A stretch of 64,000 nucleotides of DNA. Origin: JAGXQV01 sp964527565 (lineage in GTDB: Bacteria > Pseudomonadota > Gammaproteobacteria > Burkholderiales > Sulfuricellaceae). The position numbers were made by a program, and so were the translations under genes. The stretch lies in assembly GCA_964527565.1 (NCBI GenBank), contig CAZGOY010000011.1, forward strand, positions 21,287-85,286, in the 5' to 3' direction. Positions 18,400-26,546 of the stretch are shown piece by piece (within the stretch, counting starts at the first letter, position 1; each line of letters opens with the position of its first letter). The notes beneath the pieces were generated by a model. It did not search any database. It saw nothing but the letters and a program-made list of their open reading frames with translations, and was not told where the DNA came from.

Positions 18400-18476
18400 G
18401 CTGGCGTGGTAACACAATCCTGCACCCATTCCCAGAAAACATTGCGATGAACCTCGTGCAGCCCCCAGGGGTTCCA
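18400..18476 (-). pseudogene. Remnant of a formylglycine-generating-enzyme (SUMF1) family gene
   Basis: Minus-strand translation reads WNPWGLHEVHRNVFWEWVQD then C, matching the family hallmark NPWGLYDVHGNVWEWVQDC with an extra Phe and a Gly to Arg change. Only about 25 codons survive; nothing else of the enzyme is present on either side. It lies between the PIN toxin and the right-hand direct repeat, so it came with, or was trapped by, the insertion. Confidence 0.6.
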
Positions 18477-18572
18477 CTGAGCATGCACCCAGGCTACTTG
18501 AAAACCCCCGGTAGCTGGAACACGCCGGAGAATTTCAGGGTTCAGCCCGGCGTTCCAAATATTTTCCACCGA
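18477..18572. repeat. 96-bp direct repeat, right copy
   Basis: Second copy of 17551-17646. Its right half is the genuine 3' end of the GT2 gene on the minus strand (stop at 18535), while its left half is a degenerate copy of the 3' end of the plus-strand GT2 gene (MHPGYLKTPGSW versus MHPAYWKTPGS). The arrangement implies that two convergent genes once met at a single copy of this sequence. Confidence 0.92.
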
Positions 18573-19473
18573 CCCCCCTGAGCCCGTGCCATAAACCCAG
18601 AGTCATCATCTTCAGGTTTTGCAGACGTGGTGGTGTAATCAGGGTAAAGAAAGCGAATTTCAGCAGCAACCTCCAGGCGTCGTTGAGCACCCAGTTCAGG
18701 GGAACATGTCCGCGCCTGTAGATCAATAACGCATTGCGGCACAGATAGTAATTCCGCAAGGGAGAGCGAACGGAAACACTCTGCCTCCCGCGCCCCCACG
18801 TGATCACCTCGTCTCCAAGACTGTGGCGCATTCTGGCGCTGTCCAGGCCGACGCAGCGATAGCCCTTGCTTCGCGCCCGCAGCCCCCACTCCACGTCTAT
18901 GTAGTCGATGAACAGGGTTTCATCCATCAAGCCGACCTCTGCCAACACGCTCAGGCGTATAAGCGAGCCCGAGGTTATCAGGTAACTAACCTCATGCTCC
19001 TCCGGCTTTGCAGTACAGCCGATCTTGTGGATTTTCCAGCCATCAAACCGTATGAACGGTGCCGGGCAGGAATGGCGCGGATCATAATAGCGCGGCCCGA
19101 CAGCGGCGATCCTGGCACCGGAAGAAGCCGCAGTTTCTTCCCATGACAGCAGGGTTGTCACCATACCCGTTTCGGGCAGACTATCCTGATCGAAAAGTAT
19201 CACGTGCGTAAAGCCGTTGCGTTGCGCCCAGCGTACTGCCAAGTTTAAGGCGGTCGCTACCCCAAGGTTTTGTTCCAGCGGCAGGAGGACTTTTTCTTTT
19301 CCCGCTTGCTTCCGGAGCCAGTCGAGTGGTTCTGGCGGAGAGCCGTTGTCCACGATAAGGATTTTTTCTACCTGCGCCTGAAGGGCGACCAGTAGCCGCT
19401 CTAATGCGATAAGGTCAGGGTGGTATGTGACAACAATTGCGGCTGTATTCGAGGGATTATTCTTGGCTATCAC
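18535..19473 (-). CDS. GT2 family glycosyltransferase (rhamnosyltransferase-like)
   Basis: 312 residues from a GTG start. AAIVVTYHPD, KILIVDNGSPPEPL, LGVATALNLAV, ILFDQDSLPE (DxD-type) and FIDYIDVEWGLRARSKGY are typical of GT2 rhamnosyltransferases (RfbF-like). AAGGA lies very close to the GTG, so the exact start is open. Starts 17 bases after the end of the gene at 19491. Convergent with the toxin cassette; last 38 bases lie in the direct repeat. Confidence 0.88.
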   Translation of the reverse strand: MIAKNNPSNTAAIVVTYHPDLIALERLLVALQAQVEKILIVDNGSPPEPLDWLRKQAGKEKVLLPLEQNLGVATALNLAVRWAQRNGFTHVILFDQDSLPETGMVTTLLSWEETAASSGARIAAVGPRYYDPRHSCPAPFIRFDGWKIHKIGCTAKPEEHEVSYLITSGSLIRLSVLAEVGLMDETLFIDYIDVEWGLRARSKGYRCVGLDSARMRHSLGDEVITWGRGRQSVSVRSPLRNYYLCRNALLIYRRGHVPLNWVLNDAWRLLLKFAFFTLITPPRLQNLKMMTLGLWHGLRGVGGKYLERRAEP

Positions 19474-19490
19474 GTCCTTGTTTGATTGGC

Positions 19491-20006
19491 CTATTGTTTC
19501 GATGGTGCCATACCCGTAAGCATGGGGTCGTTAACGATATGCTTCCAATCGCCGCGCACTTTACTCCATTGGTCAATTTGGTAGATCGAATATGGCTTGC
19601 TGGTTTCAGGATTCAGGAATTCAAGCTTTTGAGACACGGAAACCGTTTCATTTTCAGTTTTGATACTTAGCACTTCAACCGTGATTAGCGCCCAACTCTT
19701 GCCATGATAAAGAATATAAAAATCTTCCGTCATGGCACCTGTCGTTTGCTCAAGGAGAAACTTCTTTTTCCAGTCTCTTTCTTGATGCGCTTGCCAGTAT
19801 TCGGTTATCTGCGGCTTCAACCCATTTTCCGATAGAGTCTTTTCCAAATCCAGTGTCGCATATCGAATCATGGAATTTTGGGCTACGCTGGTCGTCTTTG
19901 ACAGCGCCCCCCCGCCGACTGGCTGACCAGCACACCCGTATTGCCCCAACGCCATGAGCAACACCATCCCTTTTAGCAAAACTTGAAATTTTTTCTGGAA
20001 CGCCAT
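19491..20006 (-). CDS. Exported protein of unknown function (possible lipoprotein)
   Basis: 171 residues. N-terminal basic-hydrophobic signal (MAFQKKFQVLLKGMVLLMAL) ending in GQYGCAG; Gly before Cys suits a lipoprotein, but the -3 position is not canonical. The rest is a soluble domain with aromatic, strand-like segments (WKKKFLLEQTTG, KSWALITVEVLSI, GDWKHIVNDPML). AAGGTG five bases before ATG supports the start. I do not recognise the family. Probably cotranscribed with the downstream GT2. Confidence 0.68.
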   Translation of the reverse strand: MAFQKKFQVLLKGMVLLMALGQYGCAGQPVGGGALSKTTSVAQNSMIRYATLDLEKTLSENGLKPQITEYWQAHQERDWKKKFLLEQTTGAMTEDFYILYHGKSWALITVEVLSIKTENETVSVSQKLEFLNPETSKPYSIYQIDQWSKVRGDWKHIVNDPMLTGMAPSKQ

Positions 20007-20092
20007 TATCGCACCTTAATAACACCTAAAATAAACCCATATTCGCCTTGATGGGAAAACCACACCGTTCTCTTTAGGCTCTGCGTATTACA

Positions 20093-20157
20093 TTGGAGCG
20101 ACCATGGCCGCGAGTTCTTCTGTTCGTCCAGAATCTCGCGGCCAAGGCCGCTCCTAC
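20093..20157 (+). repeat. REP-like inverted repeat (copy 2), intergenic
   Basis: Arms at 20094-20114 (degenerate, TGGAGCGACCATGGCCGCGAG) and 20135-20157 (exact CTCGCGGCCAAGGCCGCTCC plus TAC) with a 20-base loop. Same arms and loop type as at 5010 and 50866. It lies between two genes of exported proteins, the normal location for such elements. Confidence 0.85.
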
Positions 20158-20165
20158 AAAACCAC

Positions 20166-21956
20166 CTACTGGACTGGCCAGATTTTACCGATGCTTTTGA
20201 ACGCGTCACCGGCTGTTTGGTAACCAATGTAGATTTCCAACCCGTGCTGCGTCATGAGCGTTTTTTCCAGTCCGGTATTCAGTGTGTAGACACTTGACGT
20301 GGAGAGCGTCTCATTGATTTTGAAAGCCATGGCAGCCGGATTGCCCACATCTTGCATCACCCATCCCGTACCGGTATTGAAGAACCAGAGCGCGCCTTGG
20401 AAAAGGGCGCCATCCGAAGGCAGCTTGGCGGCCAGCCAAATGGTGGCCTGCCTGCCGACGTCAGCCGCAACTGGACGCAAGGTGATGTCAAGCTTGAGCC
20501 CATTGCCGGTCACCGATTCGCTAACCGATGTTCCGGCGGGTTTGAGCGTAAACGACGCACTCTTACCGGTGCACGTAACACTCACGGTAGTGTCGGAAGT
20601 TGGGGCTGTTGCCGTATTGACCAGTGACACAGTCGAACCGGAAACCTGGAGCGGGGCCGTGGTAGGCGAGAAGGTGCAGGTGCCCAAAGCAGCGTTTGCA
20701 GGACTCGGTGTGATGGTTAAAGTATGGCTGCTACCGAAAGTCAGTTCCTGCTCGCTCAGTGCAATTGAAACCAAAGCTCCCTGAACTGCCGGCTTGACAG
20801 TCAGGGTCTGCGTTTTCCCGGAGCAGGAAATCGTGACAGACGTATCGCTGGTCGGCGGGCTGCTGGAACTGACCAGGGAAATGGTTGAATTTGAAATCGC
20901 AAGGGGTGCAGTAGCCGGTGAAAAGCTGCACGTCCCAAGCGAGGCACCGGACGGGCTTGCCGTTATGGTAGAGGTCAGGGTGGAGCCATAGGTTAACTGC
21001 GAAGCACTCAGCGTAATTGATGTCAGGGGTTCCTGCGTACTCGCCTTGACCGTAATTGACGTTGTTTTCCCGGAACAGGTAATGGTAACCGGGATATCCG
21101 CACTGGGCGCGGTTGTTGCGCTGGTCAACGACACCGTGCTTCCCGCTATGGAGAGCGGAGCCGTGGCAGGAGAGAAGCTGCACGAGCCAAGAGACGCGCT
21201 CGATGGAACAGGAGAAAGTGTGGCGGTCTGGCTCGTGCCATAGGTTAGCTGCGTGGTGCTTGGCGTTATTCCCGTTAACGTGGGCGCATTGCCACAAACA
21301 TGCGTCGCATCCTCGCTGGGGTTATTTGCCGTATCCCATGAAGTTGTTGATGCCGCATACCATTGCTCGTAACAATTCTTATCGACCACAATCCGTGTCT
21401 GCAAATTGTATATTGACCCACCGGGTATGCTAAGCATATTGAAATAAACCCACCCGCCTTCGTTAGATTTATAGCTGTCAGTGGCAAGCGGCTGGGAAAA
21501 AGACAATGCGCCGCTCAAAGGAGGGGAATAAAATTTAAGTTCAGTTCCAGAAACCAGTGTTTCAGCCACTTTAGAGAGGTTGCTGGTAGCAGATGAGGTT
21601 GCTGAAAACGCCTCCTGCGTCACAGCCGCATAAACACTAACAGGCGGCTGCTTGAAACGTACTGCAGCCCGAGCATCCTGCTCAACCCGGTAGGTTGACA
21701 TGCTGACATATAGCCGCTTGGTACCCGGAGGAAAGAATAGCCGCAACTTATCGTTTGACAAATTACCGACCTGTGTTGTCAAGGTAACTTCCGCGCCCTC
21801 AACCAGCAACCTATCTGGAGAATAGGTTGTTTTATAGTTGCTGTATTCCTGGCCTACCAAAGGAATATATGAGGAAGCGGCTTGCGCCATTCCCACAAAA
21901 GCCGGGAACAACAGCAACGCGATGCTCATCAAACTGCGTTCTACCTTATTACGCAT
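20166..21956 (-). CDS. Exported protein with three tandem 84-residue repeats
   Basis: 596 residues. Start at the ATG with AAGGAG six bases upstream, followed by a signal peptide ending AQA/ASSYIP. Residues to about 225 form an N-terminal domain. Three consecutive repeats (about 227-310, 311-394, 395-478) share LTY/FG, SLGxCxFSP, APL, VSL and a late SCSGK/TCTGK; each has two Cys that could form a disulfide, suggesting beta-sandwich modules. A C-terminal domain (about 485-596) ends GKIWPVQ. No membrane anchor or PEP-CTERM signal is seen. Likely secreted or surface-exposed; family not recognised. Confidence 0.82.
   Translation of the reverse strand: MRNKVERSLMSIALLLFPAFVGMAQAASSYIPLVGQEYSNYKTTYSPDRLLVEGAEVTLTTQVGNLSNDKLRLFFPPGTKRLYVSMSTYRVEQDARAAVRFKQPPVSVYAAVTQEAFSATSSATSNLSKVAETLVSGTELKFYSPPLSGALSFSQPLATDSYKSNEGGWVYFNMLSIPGGSIYNLQTRIVVDKNCYEQWYAASTTSWDTANNPSEDATHVCGNAPTLTGITPSTTQLTYGTSQTATLSPVPSSASLGSCSFSPATAPLSIAGSTVSLTSATTAPSADIPVTITCSGKTTSITVKASTQEPLTSITLSASQLTYGSTLTSTITASPSGASLGTCSFSPATAPLAISNSTISLVSSSSPPTSDTSVTISCSGKTQTLTVKPAVQGALVSIALSEQELTFGSSHTLTITPSPANAALGTCTFSPTTAPLQVSGSTVSLVNTATAPTSDTTVSVTCTGKSASFTLKPAGTSVSESVTGNGLKLDITLRPVAADVGRQATIWLAAKLPSDGALFQGALWFFNTGTGWVMQDVGNPAAMAFKINETLSTSSVYTLNTGLEKTLMTQHGLEIYIGYQTAGDAFKSIGKIWPVQ
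20523..21278 (-). repeat. Three tandem 252-bp coding repeats
   Basis: Units at 21278-21027, 21026-20775 and 20774-20523 are equal in length (84 codons each) and align without gaps at protein level. They have diverged considerably at DNA level, so the duplication is not recent. Confidence 0.8.
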
Positions 21957-22092
21957 CAGAAACTCCTTGCAGATTTCGTGGGTGATCATTTAATGCCGTA
22001 CGCAATTACTTCGTCTAGCCAAGCAGAGAAAAGTTCATTACGCAGACGTAGAACATCATACCCAACCACTGTGCAACTTAACAAATTCAATA

Positions 22093-22125
22093 AAAAAGCC
22101 ACCGGGGAACCCGGTGGCTTTTTAG
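22093..22125 (-). terminator. Strong Rho-independent terminator
   Basis: GCCACCGGG and CCCGGTGGC form a perfect 9-bp stem with a 3-base loop, flanked by A and T runs on both sides. It lies 40 bases past the stop of the exported protein gene at 22165 (minus strand), with a T-rich tail in that direction, and ends its transcript before the tandem-repeat gene. Confidence 0.9.
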
Positions 22126-22164
22126 CTAGCTTACCAACGGCAAGCTCACTACCCGGCTAGCCTA

Positions 22165-23409
22165 TCAATAGGCACCTGGGGTGAACGTTGCTGGGGCATA
22201 CATCCAAGAACCCTTCAAGCCGCCGGAAGTTGCATTCCAAATCAGGTAGCTTGTAAGGGCAGGCGCGCCAGCCATACCGAAATTGTTGTAGTTGGCATTG
22301 CTGCGTGTATCGGAAGCCTCACTCTGAATCGCCGCGTTCACCCAACCCTTAGTGTAGGTTTGCGTATACACGAGGGAATTGGTGCTGCTGGAAATGGAAC
22401 CGCCAGTAGCGATGGAAACCAGATTGACTTCATTCGGGAGGCGCAGAGTAGAGCCAGGCGCACACGGGGAGAACGAGCAGCCCACGGTACCCAGAACCAA
22501 TTCTTCCTCATTGCGGACTGCGTAGCTAACCGTGGGAGACCCGGTACCAACACCAAATGCAGAGTATTGGGTAAATGCACTACCGTTATAGGTTTCCTTG
22601 GTCGGGAAAGTCACGATGCCGAATGTATACTGACCTGCGGCATTGTTATAGGGAATAACGAAGTTGCTCGCCCAAATCGCATCTTCAACTTGAGCCTTGG
22701 AACTCAACGCCGCGTTATTGGCGAAGGAAGTCAATGCGCCCACGGTGTGATATGCGAGGTTGTCATAATTGGCAAGAGCAGTCATCGGCAACGACAACTC
22801 ATCCCCTTGACTGGTCGGATTGCGCAACGTTACCGAGCCGGTCAACACATTGTCGGTGTCAGCGGCGCCGAAGGCGGTACCCGCAGAGCAACTCGCGGAA
22901 TAACTAGCCAGAATAGCGCTCTTGGCAACCGGAGCGGCACCCAAACCACGGATCATGCGCGTCTCAAAAATGGTCACATAGCCGGTACCGACGGGAACCG
23001 TGAACTTGGCTCGGGTCGGGTCAAAGCCAGCGGTACCCGTTGCAGCCGGACAATTATTGCCCATGGTGCTCGTAGTGATAGAGGAGTCATCATCACTCGA
23101 TACGCCAACGGAACCATCAGCATTGGTCACGACCTTACCGGTCCAAACGTCACCGGGGCTCAGGAAAATCAGAAAGTCAAGAATTTCCGCGCTGTTATCG
23201 GGGGCATGGAATACCACCTTGGCGACAACGGAATCGGTAGTGTTGGTATTGATCACCTTCAAGTCCGTTTGCCATCCGCCAGCCGTCATGAAAAACGGAG
23301 CAATCAGGAGATCGCCCTTACCGGCAGGCGCCAGTTCAACCGCAAAGGCGGAACTGGAGATCATCATCGCGCCCAGAGCCGCTGCCAATACTTTTTTCTT
23401 CAACATCAT
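22165..23409 (-). CDS. Exported protein of unknown function
   Basis: 414 residues from ATG with AAGGAG nine bases upstream. Clear signal peptide MMLKKKVLAAALGAMMISSS ending AFA/VELAP. The mature protein begins GKGDLLIAPFFMTAGGWQTDL with VINTNTTDSVVAKVVFHAP, rich in Thr, Ser and Asn and strand-forming, with few charged residues and several Cys (NNCPAAT, SASCSAG, GCSFSPC). No C-terminal sorting motif. It has its own long upstream region and a strong terminator, so it is probably a well expressed, independently transcribed gene. A T2SS substrate is conceivable but not shown. Confidence 0.75.
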   Translation of the reverse strand: MMLKKKVLAAALGAMMISSSAFAVELAPAGKGDLLIAPFFMTAGGWQTDLKVINTNTTDSVVAKVVFHAPDNSAEILDFLIFLSPGDVWTGKVVTNADGSVGVSSDDDSSITTSTMGNNCPAATGTAGFDPTRAKFTVPVGTGYVTIFETRMIRGLGAAPVAKSAILASYSASCSAGTAFGAADTDNVLTGSVTLRNPTSQGDELSLPMTALANYDNLAYHTVGALTSFANNAALSSKAQVEDAIWASNFVIPYNNAAGQYTFGIVTFPTKETYNGSAFTQYSAFGVGTGSPTVSYAVRNEEELVLGTVGCSFSPCAPGSTLRLPNEVNLVSIATGGSISSSTNSLVYTQTYTKGWVNAAIQSEASDTRSNANYNNFGMAGAPALTSYLIWNATSGGLKGSWMYAPATFTPGAY

Positions 23410-23617
23410 GGTTATCTTCTCCTTAAAGAGTGAATCTAAAAATAGTCTTACCAAAAACACCACTAACCCAAAACGGAATTATTGCTGGCATCCGCACCAT
23501 ACACTGAATGTTCTAGGTCACGTATGAAGACTCTACTGTAATCCCCAATACAAATCAACCTCGCCATCCGCCGAAATTGGCTAACAGGCCCATCTTGTTG
23601 CAAATTTACCACACACA

Positions 23618-24745
23618 TCATCTAGCGACGCCTGTTGCTGCCGGCAATATACGGTCACGAAGCAGGAGCATTGGCTTTTCGATGTGCCGGTATGAAAGAT
23701 AAGCCACGCCATAACTCAACAGGACAAACCCGACGAAAGAGAAAGCCCCACCCAATACGCTAGGCGGCAACAAGGGTTTAACCATTGTCGGCAGAAGATA
23801 TGAGAGTACAAGGAGATTACATAAATACAATGAATAAGAAATCGAAGCTGTAAACCGGAAAAATGCCGCTATACAACCAAGCCGCTCCCGAATCGTCATA
23901 ATAACCGGTATCAGAAAAGCCCCGGCAAGTGGAATCAGGGCCAAAACCACCACCTTAAAACCGACATCGGCATTGATATCCTTGTCAACAAAAAAATTAT
24001 AATAACTTGCCCCCGCAAACAACCCCACGGATACCAGGACAAGGGACCAGCGCATGGCATGCAAACGTGCTCTTTGAGAGCCGTGAAGCATGGCAATGAG
24101 CATGCCATACATGATGGCATCCAGCCGAAGCATCACCACCTTCCGATGAATCTCGAAACCTTGCTCTGGATAAACTGTTGCAAGCCACACCCTGAGTCCT
24201 ATTGGAACAAACAACAGCACCATTACAACAACAAGAAATGCTGTCCGGAACTCCAATCCCATTCTCAGAAGGAGAAACAACATCAGCGGTGAAAGCAGGT
24301 AGTACCATTCCTCGATTGCAAGACTCCAGGCCTCGGCAAAGAACGGAGGATGCGGCCATGCCCAGGCCTGCGAAAAAATCACAAATTTATTTTGTTCAAT
24401 CAATCCTGCACCGAGACCAACCAAAGGATAGGCAAGGACAAGATGCACCAACAGGTAAAAATAATAATTGGGTAGGGTCCGGAACCAGCGCCTTCCCCAG
24501 AAATTAACCACCGAAAATACGTCACGCATTGTTTCACGCGCACGAAAAAGGATTCCCCCCACCAGAAATCCGCTCAGGGAAAAAAACAGCTCAACGCCGA
24601 CGAAACCCAACCAGCCAAAAACATCCAGCCACCCCCTCGGCCAGTATTCGGACATCAAAACGTTTATCCCATGCGAGGCCAGAACAAACAGAACCGCCAT
24701 GGCGCGCATGACATCCAAACCGTAATTTTTACCGACTGTCGTCAT
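23618..24745 (-). CDS. Acyltransferase 3 (OafA/YrhL-type) membrane protein
   Basis: 375 residues with about ten membrane helices. N-terminal family motif with R-X10-H (MRAMAVLFVLASHG, Arg14 and His25), and GVELFFSLSGFLVGG, FWGRRWFRTLPNYY, FAEAWSLAIEEWYYL, all typical. O-acetylates or otherwise acylates a surface sugar, using a membrane-passed acyl donor. Nine bases downstream of the GT2-like gene. Confidence 0.9.
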   Translation of the reverse strand: MTTVGKNYGLDVMRAMAVLFVLASHGINVLMSEYWPRGWLDVFGWLGFVGVELFFSLSGFLVGGILFRARETMRDVFSVVNFWGRRWFRTLPNYYFYLLVHLVLAYPLVGLGAGLIEQNKFVIFSQAWAWPHPPFFAEAWSLAIEEWYYLLSPLMLFLLLRMGLEFRTAFLVVVMVLLFVPIGLRVWLATVYPEQGFEIHRKVVMLRLDAIMYGMLIAMLHGSQRARLHAMRWSLVLVSVGLFAGASYYNFFVDKDINADVGFKVVVLALIPLAGAFLIPVIMTIRERLGCIAAFFRFTASISYSLYLCNLLVLSYLLPTMVKPLLPPSVLGGAFSFVGFVLLSYGVAYLSYRHIEKPMLLLRDRILPAATGVAR

Positions 24746-24754
24746 GAATCGCGA

Positions 24755-25435
24755 TTAGCCAAATTTATGCCGTGCATTTAACTCAATTCGTTTCTTCCGG
24801 ATTTTAGATTGCATGTCGCGCTTATGGTAAAGCGAATGCGGAATGTATTCGGCATCAATTTTCCCGCCAAGAGAACCATTCTTCGCCAACGAAGCGAAGC
24901 CCCCGACATTGCTCAGATACCCTCTGGACAGGAAGGCCAGCGGTTGCTGATGTACCTGGCTGACAAGCGCATCAACCGGGCATCCTGCCTTGAAACAACT
25001 TGCATGGATTACGCCTTCGTCATCCATCATGTCCGCATCCGTGAATACGGCATCAATGTGCGGCCTGCGCATCAGGAAACTTGCTGCCTCATATAACGCG
25101 CCTGAGGAAAACATGCCGGTATCTTCGACCACGGTCACGAAATCCCCCGATGCAAACTGCAAGCCGTAATCCAGGCAAAATAAATCTGATTTGGGCGCCC
25201 CCACCCTGCGCAATGAAAACCGGCAATCCCGTTTCTGGAAAACCTTCACGATAGCCTGGGGACGAGAGTGACCAGCCGCATTGTCGATGAAAACACACTC
25301 CCACCCCTCATATTGTTGATGGATAAGCGAGTAGATCAGCTCCAATAAGTGTTTGGGATCGGTGTGACGCACCACGACCAGGATCGTAAATCCGGGAGGG
25401 GTGCCGCTGCCCAGCGCCACATCACGCGTTGCCAT
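24755..25435 (-). CDS. GT2-fold protein with degenerate catalytic motif
   Basis: 226 residues. GT-A-like pattern (FTILVVVRHTDPKHLLELIY, WECVFIDNAAGH, DYGLQFASGDFVTVVEDTG), but the usual DxD is replaced by VVEDTG and the C-terminal part is short. GGAGG lies five bases upstream of the ATG, which overlaps the methyltransferase 3' end by 14 bases. Probably part of the same operon; whether it is active is unclear. Could be a truncated or repurposed glycosyltransferase. Confidence 0.65.
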   Translation of the reverse strand: MATRDVALGSGTPPGFTILVVVRHTDPKHLLELIYSLIHQQYEGWECVFIDNAAGHSRPQAIVKVFQKRDCRFSLRRVGAPKSDLFCLDYGLQFASGDFVTVVEDTGMFSSGALYEAASFLMRRPHIDAVFTDADMMDDEGVIHASCFKAGCPVDALVSQVHQQPLAFLSRGYLSNVGGFASLAKNGSLGGKIDAEYIPHSLYHKRDMQSKIRKKRIELNARHKFG

Positions 25436-26546
25436 GACGTCCTCCGCGCAAAACCAATCTTCCCAGCTTGACGAGCACTCTTCTTAAGGTGATGTCCCAC
25501 CAGTTTGGAGAAACCAGAAGAAATTCATTATTCAACACGTCAATCGTTTCATTTTTGATAACGAGCAAGGCATTTTTTTCCTTCAAAACCATTTCCAATT
25601 CAGCAACCCGGCCTTCCAGGCGCGACATTTTTGCATCCGACAAGACCCCATTCACATCCGAAACAGGGCGGGATGCCAAGGAGGAAGAAGGGGAGCGCAC
25701 CCTGTGCGCCAGAATGGAAACACCGGAAGCCAGTTCCATCTGCTTTTCGGAAGTCAGATTCGACAAACAATGCATCAAGGCGGGATTGCCTTCGGCACCC
25801 GCGCCGGAAATGCAGTCGACCATCTCCCTGACCGTTGCCTTGCCAAAGATATCCGCATCGTTTCCCGACATTCCGCTAAGGTAGGCGCGCAATATCCAAT
25901 CAAGCGTATATCGGGGATGCTGGTATGTCTCAACCCCTTCCCACTGAATGTCGAAATCCCGGAACCAATGTTTCAGCCCGGACAAGGTTGCATTGAAATA
26001 GTGATCCGGATAACCATGAAGGGGTTGCAGGAAAGCCGTGTCGATCTTGATTCTGGCGCCGGGTTTGCATACCCGGTGAATTTCCCGCGCCGCAATCTCC
26101 GGATGCCGCAAATGCTCAAACACCGCCTGGCTGATGACCGCGTCGAACACACTGTCCTTAAACGGCAAGGCTTCCGCCATTCCTATCACATCCGTCCGGG
26201 GAAAACGGAAAATATCCAGTTGCACCACATTCGGATAATGCGCGGACTTTCCTCCCGCCCCCAAGTCCAGCACCAGCCCTTTCTCAAACTCCTGTATCAA
26301 CTGAATGGCATTGGGGCTGTAAGGATGCGTGGAAACATCGCTTCCTGCGGGAATCACGCTTTCGGGCGGCGCACCGGGAATCATCAGCGGCACACCGCCG
26401 ACATCGGGATAATGCGTGCCGCACGCAGCACAACTGCAGGCATCCGCCTGAAACAAAAGCTTCCCCCCGCATGCCGGACACTGGATAATATCTTCCAGAC
26501 ACCAGGTGCGCCTTGATTCCCGCCCCTCCGAAAACCCTGCCGTCAT
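25422..26546 (-). CDS. SAM-dependent methyltransferase with zinc-ribbon-like N-terminus and coiled-coil tail
   Basis: 374 residues. Residues about 20-50 contain CPACGG and CSCAACG, a Trm112-like zinc ribbon. The class I fold follows, with VLDLGAGG, GMAEALPFKDSVFDAVIS and VFEHLRHPEIAAREIHRV. A C-terminal predicted coiled coil (RLEGRVAELEMVLKEKNALL) ends in a basic segment like those of rhamnan-type glycan enzymes. Start ATG overlaps the stop of the large fusion gene (ATGA). Likely methylates a glycan or a sugar precursor, perhaps as a chain terminator. Confidence 0.82.
   Translation of the reverse strand: MTAGFSEGRESRRTWCLEDIIQCPACGGKLLFQADACSCAACGTHYPDVGGVPLMIPGAPPESVIPAGSDVSTHPYSPNAIQLIQEFEKGLVLDLGAGGKSAHYPNVVQLDIFRFPRTDVIGMAEALPFKDSVFDAVISQAVFEHLRHPEIAAREIHRVCKPGARIKIDTAFLQPLHGYPDHYFNATLSGLKHWFRDFDIQWEGVETYQHPRYTLDWILRAYLSGMSGNDADIFGKATVREMVDCISGAGAEGNPALMHCLSNLTSEKQMELASGVSILAHRVRSPSSSLASRPVSDVNGVLSDAKMSRLEGRVAELEMVLKEKNALLVIKNETIDVLNNEFLLVSPNWWDITLRRVLVKLGRLVLRGGRHGNA

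Noticed and set aside
22165..23409. PEP-CTERM or other C-terminal sorting signal on the exported proteins
   Set aside because: The C-termini of the three exported proteins end without the PEP motif, hydrophobic helix and basic tail.
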